Assembly: GCA_963422675.2 (NCBI GenBank)
Contig: CAXVYS010000025.1
Location: 62,001 to 126,000 of the forward strand
Direction of reading: 5' to 3'
DNA: 64,000 bases
From: UBA4416 sp963422675
Lineage (GTDB): Bacteria; Bacteroidota; Bacteroidia; B-17B0; Aurantibacillaceae
The notes under the pieces are model-generated. The model did not search any database, had not been told where the DNA came from, and saw only the letters and a list, made by a program, of their open reading frames with translations. Made by a program: the position numbers and the translations under genes. Below, piece after piece: positions 17,074-27,128 of the stretch (position 1 is the stretch's first letter; each line of letters opens with the position of its first letter).

Positions 17074-20064
17074 ATGTTTAATAAAACAACAGGGTTATTC
17101 TTTTTTTTCCTATTTGTGTACAGTTTCCATACAGTAGCCCAAAAACAATACGCCTTTAATTCCCCGGGTAGTACCTGTTATTTTCAATATGTATGTTTCA
17201 CCCAAAAACAAAATTACTCAAATGCAAAAAGACCCTTTATTATCGTCCTGGGTAAGCCGGGACAGTTTGCAATGGATATCTATGACCAGGATACTTTAAA
17301 AAACATTCCACAGTTTTATAATTATATGTTCGTATATGTCCCCAATAATGGCGGAAGTACGGAGCAAAGAACCCAATGCCTTAATGCCATTACCAGCCTG
17401 GTAACCTTTAACTATGCTAACGGACGCAATAATCTATTTCTTAAAATAGATGACGAAACTATTTCTGAACCGGATATAAGTAACAGTACTATAAAAGATG
17501 TTTTTAAACACATTCAGTTAAGCAATTCCCGATTTTTGAATGACAGTACCTACCATGTTCAAAGTACAGATAGCTTACATACATCTCAAAGTATAACGGA
17601 TGCCTTTAAAGAAACAGTGATTGTGGAAGAAACTGAACCAGGAGAAGTGGATGAAACAGACAATCCGATTGTAGAAGAAAAAGTGCAAAAAACTTATTTT
17701 GGTCCACCGGTAACTTTCAATTTTACTTTATCAGGAATGGTAAGAGACAAGCAAAGTAACGAAGCTTTACCATTTGCAACCATACAGATAAAAGGTACCA
17801 CGAATGCCGTTAACACCAATATGGACGGCTACTTTACGATTTTAAAAGTACCTACAGATACAACAACCTTAATTGTAAACTATGTGGGGTATCAAAAAAC
17901 AGAAGTGTATTTAACGCCTCAAACATTGAAAAAGAATTTGCAAATTCCTTTATCATTAGCAGTGAGTGCCTTGAAAGAAGTAGTGGTAACAGCGGAAAAA
18001 GAAGACGTTGTATTGGTTAGCAGAACCGATGTGAATACAATAAAAATGACTCCTAAAAAACTGGAGCAATTACCCAACCTGGGAGAAAAAGACATTATGC
18101 GGTCTTTTCAATTAATGCCGGGAGTGAGCGCCTCTAACGAATCGTCTTCGGGGTTGTATGTAAGAGGAGGCACACCCGATCAAAATTTAATTTTGTATGA
18201 CGGATTTACGATTTACCACGTAGATCATTTGTATGGTTTTTTCAGTGCGTTTAATGCCAATGCTTTAAAAGATGTTCAGTTATATAAAGGTGGCTTCGAA
18301 TCCCGGTTTGGCGGACGATTATCCAGCGTTACTGAAATAACGGGGAAAGACGGTAATCAGAAAAAATTTAATATTGGTGGAGATCTGAGTTTACTAAGTG
18401 CAAATGCGTATGTGGAAGTTCCGATAGGTAAAAAGTTTTCGTCTGTGATTGCTTACCGAAGATCTTACCAGGGACCGGTTTACAATAAACTATTCCAAAA
18501 ATTTAATTCGTCTACCAGCACACTATCCTCTAATGGAAATAGCGGTAATGGTGGCGGTGGCGGAAGGCGGGCTTCCTCACAACAATCACAACCCACTTCT
18601 TATTTTTATGACCTCAATGGAAAATTTACGTACCGCCCTACCGATAAGGATATTATTTCTTTAAGCATATACAATGGGGCGGATAAACTGGATAACAGTT
18701 CAGGTTCTACAGGTACAGGAGGCCGTGGTAGCTTTAGCATTACCGACCTTACCAAATACGGCAACATTGGTGGCAGTTTAAAATGGTCGCGTAAATGGGC
18801 TCCCCGTTTATACGGTAATACTGTTTTAAGCTACTCTAATTATTATAGTGACAGGGACCGCTCACAATCCATTACAAGAACCAGTAGTACAGGCGAAACA
18901 AGCACTCTTAAAAGTGGGATTCTTGAAAATAATAATTTAAAAGACTATTCATTCAAATCCGATTATCAATGGGATGCGGCCAATTGGAGCCAGATTCAGT
19001 TTGGTGTTTTCGGAACAGCATTTGATATCAAATACAATTATGCTCAAAACGATACAATCACTATTTTAAATAAGAACAACCAGGGTTTATTATATGGTGC
19101 GTACTTGCAAAATAAATTCAAATTTTTTAATGAAAAATTGCAGATCCTTCCCGGACTGAGAGCCAGTTATTTTGATATTACTAAAGCGATGTACTATGAA
19201 CCAAGAGCTTCTGCTGTGTACAATATATCGCGCCATATTTCTTTAAAAGCTGCTACTGGTAAGTACTATCAGTTTGCCAACCGTGTAACCCGTGAAGATA
19301 TTTTATCAGGGAGCCGGGATTTCTGGATCCTTTCTAATGGCAAAAACATTCCGGTAAGTTCTGCTATTCATTATACAGGTGGCGTTTCGTTTGATACTAA
19401 AAATTATTTGTTCAGTACAGAAGTGTATTATAAAACCCTGACCAATCTCACCGAATACTCTTTACGCTTTAACACAAGTCCGGGAGGTGTTAGTTATAAC
19501 GAGAACTTCTTTAACGGAAAAGGTTTTTCAAAAGGAATAGAGTTTTTAATTCAAAAGAAAACAGGAAAATTTAATGGTTGGGTAAGCTATACGCTGGCAC
19601 AAGCCCGTAATAATTTCGCGGTGTATTCTACAGATTATTTTCCGGCTAACCAGGACGTAACGCATGAATTTAAAATAGTAGCGCTTTATGAATACAAACG
19701 CTGGGATTTTTCCGCAACCTGGATTTATGCTACCGGAAGGCCTTATACAGCACCATCCGGAGCCTATAGCGTAACCTTATTGGATGGCACCACCCAGGAT
19801 TTTTTTACGGTTACTTCCAAAAACAGTTTACGTTTGCCTGATTACCACCGGATGGATTTTTCGGTGCACTACAAATTATTAGTGCAGGGTGATAAAAAGA
19901 AAAAAAGAGATATCGGCTACATAGGATTTTCCCTTTTCAATCTTTACAACAGAAAAAATGTATGGTACAAACAGTATAGTATTACCGACGGGGTTATTAC
20001 AGAAACAAATGTCAATTACGTTGGTATCATTCCGAACTTAACCTTATCCTTAAAACTGAGATAG
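17074..20064 (+). CDS. TonB-dependent receptor with unusual N-terminal domain
   Basis: 996 residues from ATG 17074 (a TTG nine codons earlier extends the frame but the signal peptide starts here: FFFFLFVYSFHTVAQ). Residues about 25-190 are an unusual region (YAFNSPGSTCYFQYVCFTQK, then PFIIVLGKPGQFAMDIYD) that looks like a partial alpha/beta-hydrolase-type fold. About 218-310 is a CarboxypepD-regulatory-like domain (VRDKQSNEALPFATIQIKG), followed by a plug (NVIRSF-type region LYVRGGTPDQNLILYDG) and a beta barrel with a Gly-rich loop GNGGGGGRRASSQQ. Outer-membrane transporter; substrate unknown. A DUF4249 lipoprotein gene follows 3 bases later, as often in this group. Confidence 0.85.
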   Translation: MFNKTTGLFFFFLFVYSFHTVAQKQYAFNSPGSTCYFQYVCFTQKQNYSNAKRPFIIVLGKPGQFAMDIYDQDTLKNIPQFYNYMFVYVPNNGGSTEQRTQCLNAITSLVTFNYANGRNNLFLKIDDETISEPDISNSTIKDVFKHIQLSNSRFLNDSTYHVQSTDSLHTSQSITDAFKETVIVEETEPGEVDETDNPIVEEKVQKTYFGPPVTFNFTLSGMVRDKQSNEALPFATIQIKGTTNAVNTNMDGYFTILKVPTDTTTLIVNYVGYQKTEVYLTPQTLKKNLQIPLSLAVSALKEVVVTAEKEDVVLVSRTDVNTIKMTPKKLEQLPNLGEKDIMRSFQLMPGVSASNESSSGLYVRGGTPDQNLILYDGFTIYHVDHLYGFFSAFNANALKDVQLYKGGFESRFGGRLSSVTEITGKDGNQKKFNIGGDLSLLSANAYVEVPIGKKFSSVIAYRRSYQGPVYNKLFQKFNSSTSTLSSNGNSGNGGGGGRRASSQQSQPTSYFYDLNGKFTYRPTDKDIISLSIYNGADKLDNSSGSTGTGGRGSFSITDLTKYGNIGGSLKWSRKWAPRLYGNTVLSYSNYYSDRDRSQSITRTSSTGETSTLKSGILENNNLKDYSFKSDYQWDAANWSQIQFGVFGTAFDIKYNYAQNDTITILNKNNQGLLYGAYLQNKFKFFNEKLQILPGLRASYFDITKAMYYEPRASAVYNISRHISLKAATGKYYQFANRVTREDILSGSRDFWILSNGKNIPVSSAIHYTGGVSFDTKNYLFSTEVYYKTLTNLTEYSLRFNTSPGGVSYNENFFNGKGFSKGIEFLIQKKTGKFNGWVSYTLAQARNNFAVYSTDYFPANQDVTHEFKIVALYEYKRWDFSATWIYATGRPYTAPSGAYSVTLLDGTTQDFFTVTSKNSLRLPDYHRMDFSVHYKLLVQGDKKKKRDIGYIGFSLFNLYNRKNVWYKQYSITDGVITETNVNYVGIIPNLTLSLKLR

Positions 20065-20067
20065 ATC

Positions 20068-20886
20068 ATGCGTATTATAACACTTATCGTCATCATGGCA
20101 TTCCTGTTAACCGGCCTCATTTCCTGTAAAAAGGAAACCCAAACCCAGGAATTTACAGATTCTCCGATCATAGAATCCTACCTCGAAACCGGAAAAGTAT
20201 TAACTGTGAAAGTAACAAGGCAAATTCCTTTTTCCTCGGATGTTACTTACTCTCCAGATGACATTAATCATTTAACGATGAACCTCACTTGTAATAATAC
20301 CACACGTGTTTTAACAGCTATTGGTAACGGGCAGTATGTTGATAGTTCGATCATCGTAACAGACAATTCCACCTTTAACCTTTCCTTCAGTTACAATAAA
20401 AAAAGTGTTTCCGCCTATACGTCTATTCCTGTAAAACCTCATAATCTAACGCAATCAGCTACCACCTACACCATCACAAAAATAGTGGCAGGTTCGGGCT
20501 TCCCTTCAGGAGGCTTTACACAACCTACACCCCTTACGATAACATGGTCGAATACGGATAATTCATATTACCTGGTAATTGTAGAAAATATTGAAACCAC
20601 GCTGGATCCTATACGGGATTTCGGCACCAATACCCCACCAACGAACCGCTTTAAAAAAACACCTACTACAGCAGCACAAATAGAAATAAGAGCGCAGGAA
20701 TTTCAGTACTATGGAATGCACCGGATCATTATATACCATGTGCTCCCCGATTATGCTACCTTGTATCAATCCAACAGTACAAGCTCACAGAACCTGTCTA
20801 ATCCTTCTACCAGCATTGTAAATGGTTACGGCATTTTTACAGGCTTAAATTCAGATACCCTATTTGTAAACGTAAAACAGCCTTAA
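20068..20886 (+). CDS. DUF4249-type outer-membrane lipoprotein
   Basis: 272 residues. Signal peptide ending LTGLISC gives a lipidated cysteine near residue 21. The mature part is beta-rich with Ig-like strands (LTVKVTRQIPFSSDVTYSPDD, SVSAYTSIPVKP), as in DUF4249 proteins that accompany TonB-dependent receptors in Bacteroidota. Located 3 bases after the receptor, so co-transcribed; probably a surface partner of the transporter. The exact family call is based on general look and position. Confidence 0.75.
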   Translation: MRIITLIVIMAFLLTGLISCKKETQTQEFTDSPIIESYLETGKVLTVKVTRQIPFSSDVTYSPDDINHLTMNLTCNNTTRVLTAIGNGQYVDSSIIVTDNSTFNLSFSYNKKSVSAYTSIPVKPHNLTQSATTYTITKIVAGSGFPSGGFTQPTPLTITWSNTDNSYYLVIVENIETTLDPIRDFGTNTPPTNRFKKTPTTAAQIEIRAQEFQYYGMHRIIIYHVLPDYATLYQSNSTSSQNLSNPSTSIVNGYGIFTGLNSDTLFVNVKQP

Positions 20887-20970
20887 ACCTAAACGCATTT
20901 CGTTGGTAAAAAACGGGCAATCTTCGATTTTATAGGTCAATTTTAATTTCTTTTTACGTAATTTGATAAT

Positions 20971-22041
20971 ATGACGTTACTTCCAAAAAATAACATGAGA
21001 CTTAAAATAGCCATTCATGCTTTGATATGGTTGCTATTATGTATCGTACCTTATCTTTTATCTTCTAATGAGGCCCCGGAATTTACAAAAGTCTTAAAAT
21101 TTTCATGGGTACCCATGGTATTTTATGCTTTTGTATTTTATACAAACTATTTTATCCTCATTGAAAAATTACTATTCAATAAAAAAATAGTTTTATACAT
21201 CGTTATTAATCTATGCCTTATTGCCGTATTTACATGGCTTATTTTTGAAATAAAGCACCTGATCAATCAATTTTATCATCTTCCAAAGCCACCCGGCTTA
21301 ACCCCCGGTACAGCTCATAAACCTTCCATAAAATTATTTATATACAAAGATACCTTGTCGATGGTAATCCCGATTATCATTTCAATTGCTGTGAAGGTTA
21401 CTGAAAAATGGACACGTGCAGAGATTGAAAAAAAAGAAGCGGAACGCGAAAATCTGAACTCGGAACTACAACATTTAAGATATCAGTTACAACCCCATTT
21501 TTTCTTTAATTCGCTTAATAATATCTATTCCTTAATAGAACGCTCGCCATCACTGGCACAGGAGGCAGTACACAGTTTGGCAAAATTAATGCGTTATATG
21601 TTATATGACGCCGATACCGGAAAAACAAAACTGGCAGAAGAAGTCGAGTTTATGACTCAATACATTAATCTCATGAAGTTAAGGGTATCTGATAAAACGA
21701 CTGTAATAGTGGATTTCCCAATACTCTTAACTGAATATAAAGTAGCTCCTTTACTATTTATTTCGCTTATTGAAAATGCCTTTAAACATGGGGTTTCGGC
21801 AACTCAATCCTCCGAAATATTTTTTAGTTTAACGGTAAAGGATAATACGATCAGGTTCATTGCACAGAATACAAACTTCCCCAAAACCCACCAGGATAAA
21901 AGTGGTTCGGGTATTGGGTTAAATAATCTTAAAAAAAGGCTGCAATTGCTGTATCCCGACACCTATATGTTTGAGGAAAAAGTAGTAAACAATATCTTTA
22001 GTGTAGTATTAACTATTGATCTTACAGAAGAGAAATCATAA
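20971..22041 (+). CDS. LytS-type sensor histidine kinase
   Basis: 356 residues. Four transmembrane helices in the first 145 residues form the sensing module, then a short coiled coil (EIEKKEAERENLNSELQHL) leads to the HisKA_5-type box LQPHFFFNSLNNIYSL with phospho-acceptor His176. The ATPase part has NAF (FISLIENAFKHG) and GSGIGLNNLKKRL. Pairs with the LytTR regulator 2 bases downstream. Signal unknown. Confidence 0.9.
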   Translation: MTLLPKNNMRLKIAIHALIWLLLCIVPYLLSSNEAPEFTKVLKFSWVPMVFYAFVFYTNYFILIEKLLFNKKIVLYIVINLCLIAVFTWLIFEIKHLINQFYHLPKPPGLTPGTAHKPSIKLFIYKDTLSMVIPIIISIAVKVTEKWTRAEIEKKEAERENLNSELQHLRYQLQPHFFFNSLNNIYSLIERSPSLAQEAVHSLAKLMRYMLYDADTGKTKLAEEVEFMTQYINLMKLRVSDKTTVIVDFPILLTEYKVAPLLFISLIENAFKHGVSATQSSEIFFSLTVKDNTIRFIAQNTNFPKTHQDKSGSGIGLNNLKKRLQLLYPDTYMFEEKVVNNIFSVVLTIDLTEEKS

Positions 22042-22043
22042 TC

Positions 22044-22763
22044 ATGCGAAAAATTAACTGCCTTATAATTGATGATGAACCCCTGGCACTAGAGCTGATC
22101 GAAGGTTATGTGGTTAAAACGCCGTTTCTGGAATTAAAAGGAAAATGCTTCAGTGCTTTTGAGGCCATGGCCATTTTAAATACTGAAAAAATAGATCTTG
22201 TTTTTTTAGACATACAGATGCCGGATATGAATGGCGTTGATTTTAGCAAAACTCTTTCTCCTGATATTAAAATTATCTTCACCACTGCCTTTAAAGACTA
22301 TGCTTTTGAAGGCTTTAAGGTAAATGCCGTCGATTATTTATTAAAGCCGTTTAATTATCCCGAATTTTTAAAAGCAGCCCATAAAGTGGTGGAACGTCTT
22401 GGTTTTTCAGAAGAAAAAAAAGAAACGCCCTATACCGATGATTTTATTTTCGTAAAATCCGAATACAAACAAATTAAGATCAATCTGAATGATGTCCTCT
22501 ATTTTGAAGGATTGAAGGATTATATTAAGATTTGGGTAAGCTCTCAGCCAAAGCCAATTCTTACGTTAATGAGTCTTAAAACCCTGGAACATGAATTACC
22601 GTCAACTAAATTCATGAGGATTCACCGTTCTTTCATCATTGCTTTGGATAAGATTGAATCCATTGAAAGAAGCCAGATCATTATTAATAAAGAGCGGATC
22701 ACGGTTGCTGAACAGTATAAAGAAAAATTCCAGGAATTCCTTGAAACCAAATCGTTTCACTAA
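22044..22763 (+). CDS. LytTR-family response regulator
   Basis: 239 residues. Receiver domain (1-120) with the acidic pair Asp10-Asp11, phospho-acceptor Asp56 in VFLDIQMPD, and LLKPF (Lys about 103). C-terminal LytTR DNA-binding domain (about 140-239) with FVKSEYKQIKINLNDVLYFEG and FMRIHRSFIIALDKIESIER. Encoded with the LytS-type kinase, so the two form a two-component system. Target promoters cannot be read from the window. Confidence 0.92.
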   Translation: MRKINCLIIDDEPLALELIEGYVVKTPFLELKGKCFSAFEAMAILNTEKIDLVFLDIQMPDMNGVDFSKTLSPDIKIIFTTAFKDYAFEGFKVNAVDYLLKPFNYPEFLKAAHKVVERLGFSEEKKETPYTDDFIFVKSEYKQIKINLNDVLYFEGLKDYIKIWVSSQPKPILTLMSLKTLEHELPSTKFMRIHRSFIIALDKIESIERSQIIINKERITVAEQYKEKFQEFLETKSFH

Positions 22764-22851
22764 GCGAGCGGTACATTAAGGGTATTCTTCTATAACCTCT
22801 CAATAAACATCTATTTCATTACTCATTAAACCCAAACTATTTTTACCTTTG

Positions 22852-23733
22852 ATGCCGATGAATAAATTGCCAGGTATATTAAAACGACGAATCCGTTTAT
22901 TTCTTTTTATATCTATCCTGGGAATAAATTTCACAGGTTGCTCAAAAAAAATCTATAGTCATTTAAAATGGCAAACAGTCACAAGCGCAACAGATGGGAA
23001 ACCGGATGAATGGACGATTCCATTAAAATTCTATGATTCGGAGAGTAAATTAAATTATGACATCTCTAACGATAAAAAAAATCTGTATGTTATTTTTAAG
23101 ATATCTGATGAATTTACAAAAGCTAAAGTGATAAGAGCGGGAATTCAATTTGCCATAGATGTTACAGGAAAGAAAAACTTTCCTGTAACCGTTAACTACC
23201 AATACCCCGTGGACTCTAAACTATCAGAAATACCAAGCCCCGGGGCTGATAGGGATAATTTTCAGGATAACAACGAAGTAAGAGAAAAACTGGCGGTTTC
23301 GCAAATACTCCTCAGGCTTTCAGGATTTAATAAGGATGTAAAGGAATTACTGCCTTTGAAAAATGAATATGGCATTGATGCCGCCTTTGACATTGATAAT
23401 AATGATATTTTATATTATGAACTAAAGATTCCTTTCAATACATTTTATAAAGAAGAGATAACTGCTGCCGATACGCTCTCTCCTTTTAACTTTGAGATAA
23501 CACTTCTTCCCCTGATTCAAAAAGAAATAAATGCAGCCCTCGCCGATGATGGCAGCTCGCAAAATCAACCGGGTGGTGGCGGTGTTGGCAATATGCCGGG
23601 AGGAACCTCTGGTACCATGCCAGGCAGTGGTAATATGCCCGGGGGAAACATGCCAAAACATTCATCTCAAAATGAAGATGAAAGATTAAACAAGCACACT
23701 GTGACTCAGAAATTAAAACTTTCTCTTAAATAA
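22852..23733 (+). CDS. Lipoprotein with Met/Gly/Pro-rich C-terminal region
   Basis: About 293 residues from ATG 22852 (ATG 22858 also possible). Lipoprotein signal ends NFTGC. The middle resembles a DOMON-like/carbohydrate-binding beta domain (WTIPLKFYDSESKLNYDISNDKKNLYVIFKI). Toward the C-terminus (about 240-280) is a low-complexity region with repeated GNMPGG/TMPGSG/NMPGGNMP units, four to five methionines within about 35 residues. Met-rich tails can bind copper or silver; that is inference. It lies 39 bases before the large barrel gene, whose C-terminus also ends in Met/Pro/Gly motifs, so the two products probably act together. Confidence 0.7.
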   Translation: MPMNKLPGILKRRIRLFLFISILGINFTGCSKKIYSHLKWQTVTSATDGKPDEWTIPLKFYDSESKLNYDISNDKKNLYVIFKISDEFTKAKVIRAGIQFAIDVTGKKNFPVTVNYQYPVDSKLSEIPSPGADRDNFQDNNEVREKLAVSQILLRLSGFNKDVKELLPLKNEYGIDAAFDIDNNDILYYELKIPFNTFYKEEITAADTLSPFNFEITLLPLIQKEINAALADDGSSQNQPGGGGVGNMPGGTSGTMPGSGNMPGGNMPKHSSQNEDERLNKHTVTQKLKLSLK

Positions 23734-23772
23734 ACTCATTTACATTTTTTTTGACACTTAATTCATTTCTCA

Positions 23773-26634
23773 ATGAAACGATACATTCATCTCCTTTTAG
23801 GTATTCTGTTTATACATACATCTGTCTATTCACAATCCGTGGCCCTCACAGGTAGTGTCACCGACAAAAGCAGTGCTGTTTTACCAGGAGCCATCATTAA
23901 AGTATTAGCGAAAGATTCAACATTTGTTACAGGGACTTCTACAGATTTTGACGGTACATTTACTCTAAACCTTAAGGCCAATACACCTTATATTTTACAA
24001 CTATCTTTTTTAGGTTACAAAACCATTACACGCCCGGTAGCATTACAGGATAAGCCAATGGACATAGGAAAGATAAATTTACCGGAAGATACTAAAACAT
24101 TGAAAGAAGTAGTGGTTGAAACTACGCAGGTAAGAGGAGAACAAAAGGGCGATACTACTCAATTTAACTCCAGTGCGTTTAAAACCAATCCAGATGCCAC
24201 AGCAGAAGATCTGATCAAAAAAATGCCCGGTATTACTTCCGATAACGACGGGTTAAAAGTAAACGGTGAAACCGTAAAAAAAGTATTGGTTGATGGGAAA
24301 CCTTTTTTTGGCGATGATCCGAATGCTGCCATAAAAAATTTACCGGCCGAAATCATTGATAAAATCCAGGTATATGATAAAGCCAGCGATCAGGCACAGT
24401 TTACAGGGTTTAATGATGGAGATCAACAAAAAACCATTAACATCATCACCAAAAATGGAAAAAACGTTGGGCAGTTTGGAAAAGTATATGCCGGTTATGG
24501 CACAAACGACCGTTACAATGCCGGTGCAACTATTAACAGCTTTAATAATAAAAGGCGGATTTCGTTGCTTTTACTTTCCAATAATATCAATCAACAAAAT
24601 TTCAGCATTTCCGATATTATGGGAGTAATGGGCAATTCAGGACAAAGTGGCGGTGGCCAGAGAGGCGGCGGAGCTAATGGTGGCCCGGGAGGTGGAGGCA
24701 ATTCAGGTGCCAGTAGTTTACTAACCGCCCAGCAAAATGGTTTAACTGCTACTCAGTCTGCCGGATTAAATTATTCGGATGCATGGGGCAAAAAAGTGAA
24801 TGTATCCGGAAGTTATTTTTTTAACTACACTAATAATAAAAATATAGCGAATGTTGTAAGAACTTATTTTACAGATAACCATTTGATTTATAATCAAAGT
24901 AATGATAACGAAACAACCAACCAAAACCACCGTGTAAACTTCCGGTTCGAATACCAGATCGATTCATCCAATAAACTAACGATCGTGCCAAGTTTAAGTT
25001 TACAGAAAAACAATAGTAACAGTATGCTTTTGGGGAGCAATACGATCCTTGAAAATATTTTGTTAAGTCAAACCAATACGAATTCCAAAACAAATAACCT
25101 TGGTTACGATTTTTCAAATTCTATTCTATACCAACATAAATTCAGTAAAACAGGAAGAACGGTTTCTTTGAATATTGGCACTCAACTTTCAGAAAAAAAC
25201 AATGACGGCAGCTATCTATCAAACTCTATTTACAGCGATACAACAACGGTTCTTAACCAGGAATATGGCACCTACAGCAACAGTAAAAAAATATCGGCCA
25301 ATCTTTCCTATACGGAACCTTTGAGTAAAAACTCACAGATCCTGGTAAGCTATAATCCCTCTTATACTACCAGCCAGGTAGACAAATCAACCAATACTTA
25401 TAACGCAGCCACAGATAATTACACGGATTTCAACACCGCTTTATCAAACAAATACAACAACATTAACGAGATACAAAAAGCTGGTGTGAGCTATAAATAC
25501 CGTAAGGGGAAATTAAATTATGGTTTGGGTGCCGACGCTCAATATTCAACGTTAACAGGCAATGAAACCTATCCTGTTACATTTGCGATCCATAAATCGT
25601 TTAATAACATTTTACCTAACGGACAGTTAAACTATAAATTTAATCAAACAAAAAACCTCAATATCAATTACCGTTCTGCTACAAGTATCCCTAATGTAAC
25701 ACAGTTACAAAATGTGTTGGATATTTCTAATCCGCTTCAACTAAAATCAGGAAATGCAGATTTGAAACAAACCTTTGAAAACAATTTAAACATTCGTTTT
25801 GGCGGTTTTAATGCTAAAACATCCCGTAACTTTTTTGTTTTTCTCAATGCCAATTACACCGATAACTATGTTAGTAGCGGCACCTATATCCTCAAAAGGG
25901 ATTCTGTAATACAGGGATACCAGGCAAAAGGGGGAAGCCAATTCACAAAACCTGTAAATGTGGACGGGTACTGGAATACGAGAGCTTTTTTAGTTTATGG
26001 ATTTCCGGTAAAAGCCATTAAAAGTAATGTAAATCTAAATGGTGGTGTTACCTACAATCATACACCAACTATTATAAATACTATCGCTAATATTTCAAAC
26101 AACTACGCCTGGAACGGTGGTGCCTTTATTGGAAGTAACATTAATAAAAATATAGATTTTTCATTAGGTTACAATGCCAGTTATAATGTTGTAAAAAACA
26201 CCGTACAAACACAATCCAACAATAATTATTTCACACACACGTTCACAGCAAAAGCCAACGTGATATTAAAAGAGAGAATTGTTTTAAATACCGAATTAAA
26301 CCAGATATTGTACAAAGGCTTAAGTCAGAGCTTTAATCAGAGTTACCTCTTATGGAATGCCTATGTAGGTTACAAGTTCTTAAAAGATAAATCGCTCGAA
26401 GCAAAAGTATCTGTATTTGATCTCTTAAACCAAAACAGGGGAATTAGCAGAACTATCACGGGAACCTATACGGAAGACAGCAGTACCAATGTTTTGAAGC
26501 AGTACACGATGCTAACGCTTACGTATACATTTAAGAATTTTAAAAACGGTTCACAAGCCCCTACTACTGATCCAGGACCTTTCCAAAGAGGAATGCCTCA
26601 TCCTCAGAATATGCCACCACCACCGGGTGGATAG
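23773..26634 (+). CDS. Outer-membrane beta-barrel (TonB-receptor-like) with CarboxypepD-regulatory domain
   Basis: 953 residues, signal peptide (LLLGILFIHTSVYSQ). Residues about 22-105 are a CarboxypepD-regulatory-like domain (LTGSVTDKSSAVLPGAIIKVL); about 115-225 is a plug-like region (TAEDLIKKMPGITSDNDGLKVNGE, VLVDGKPFFGDDPN). The remainder is a beta barrel of the outer-membrane family-14 type, with a Gly-rich loop near residue 295 (GGGQRGGGANGG) and a C-terminal tail MPHPQNMPPPPGG. Expected in the outer membrane for uptake or surface display. Cotranscribed with the lipoprotein upstream; substrate unknown. Confidence 0.85.
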   Translation: MKRYIHLLLGILFIHTSVYSQSVALTGSVTDKSSAVLPGAIIKVLAKDSTFVTGTSTDFDGTFTLNLKANTPYILQLSFLGYKTITRPVALQDKPMDIGKINLPEDTKTLKEVVVETTQVRGEQKGDTTQFNSSAFKTNPDATAEDLIKKMPGITSDNDGLKVNGETVKKVLVDGKPFFGDDPNAAIKNLPAEIIDKIQVYDKASDQAQFTGFNDGDQQKTINIITKNGKNVGQFGKVYAGYGTNDRYNAGATINSFNNKRRISLLLLSNNINQQNFSISDIMGVMGNSGQSGGGQRGGGANGGPGGGGNSGASSLLTAQQNGLTATQSAGLNYSDAWGKKVNVSGSYFFNYTNNKNIANVVRTYFTDNHLIYNQSNDNETTNQNHRVNFRFEYQIDSSNKLTIVPSLSLQKNNSNSMLLGSNTILENILLSQTNTNSKTNNLGYDFSNSILYQHKFSKTGRTVSLNIGTQLSEKNNDGSYLSNSIYSDTTTVLNQEYGTYSNSKKISANLSYTEPLSKNSQILVSYNPSYTTSQVDKSTNTYNAATDNYTDFNTALSNKYNNINEIQKAGVSYKYRKGKLNYGLGADAQYSTLTGNETYPVTFAIHKSFNNILPNGQLNYKFNQTKNLNINYRSATSIPNVTQLQNVLDISNPLQLKSGNADLKQTFENNLNIRFGGFNAKTSRNFFVFLNANYTDNYVSSGTYILKRDSVIQGYQAKGGSQFTKPVNVDGYWNTRAFLVYGFPVKAIKSNVNLNGGVTYNHTPTIINTIANISNNYAWNGGAFIGSNINKNIDFSLGYNASYNVVKNTVQTQSNNNYFTHTFTAKANVILKERIVLNTELNQILYKGLSQSFNQSYLLWNAYVGYKFLKDKSLEAKVSVFDLLNQNRGISRTITGTYTEDSSTNVLKQYTMLTLTYTFKNFKNGSQAPTTDPGPFQRGMPHPQNMPPPPGG

Positions 26635-26756
26635 TTTTACAACAAACACAACAGGACAATCGTATTCGACTAAATAGTATGAAAATTTCCGAAGGAAGGA
26701 GTTTACATGCTTCTTTTATTTATACCTTTATTAAGACGATTGGTTCATCCATACGA

Positions 26757-27128
26757 ATGCTAAAAGAAATAGATAATTTTTACTTGCAAAAAGAAGAGCC
26801 TGTTAAGGGCTGTTTATTGGCATTGCGGGAAATGATTCTTTCTCAAGACCCTGAGGTTAGTGTTGCCTGGAAATATGGTATGCCTTTTTTTTGTTATAAA
26901 GGAAAGATGTTTTGTTACCTGTGGGTACATAAAAAACAGTTACAACCTTATATGGGAATTGTAGAAGGCAATAGATTTAATCATCCCGATTTGATCATGG
27001 AGAAACGCTCGCGCATGAAGATCATGTTATTTGATCCGGAAAAAGATTTACCTGTAAAAACCATTCGCTCTATTTTAAAGCAAGCCCTTGATCTTTATAA
27101 AACCGGAGAAATAAAAACAAAAAACTAG
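26757..27128 (+). CDS. DUF1801 domain protein
   Basis: 123 residues from ATG 26757, which gives the usual family N-terminus (MLKEIDNFYLQKEEPVKGCLLALREMIL); an upstream ATG at 26679 would add 26 atypical residues. DUF1801 pattern: VSVAWKYGMPFFCYKGKMFCYLW and a basic C-terminal MKIMLFDPEKDLPVKTIRSIL. Small cytosolic proteins of this fold have unclear roles. Convergent with the AraC gene; the two stop codons share the bases CTAG (27125-27128). Confidence 0.75.
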   Translation: MLKEIDNFYLQKEEPVKGCLLALREMILSQDPEVSVAWKYGMPFFCYKGKMFCYLWVHKKQLQPYMGIVEGNRFNHPDLIMEKRSRMKIMLFDPEKDLPVKTIRSILKQALDLYKTGEIKTKN

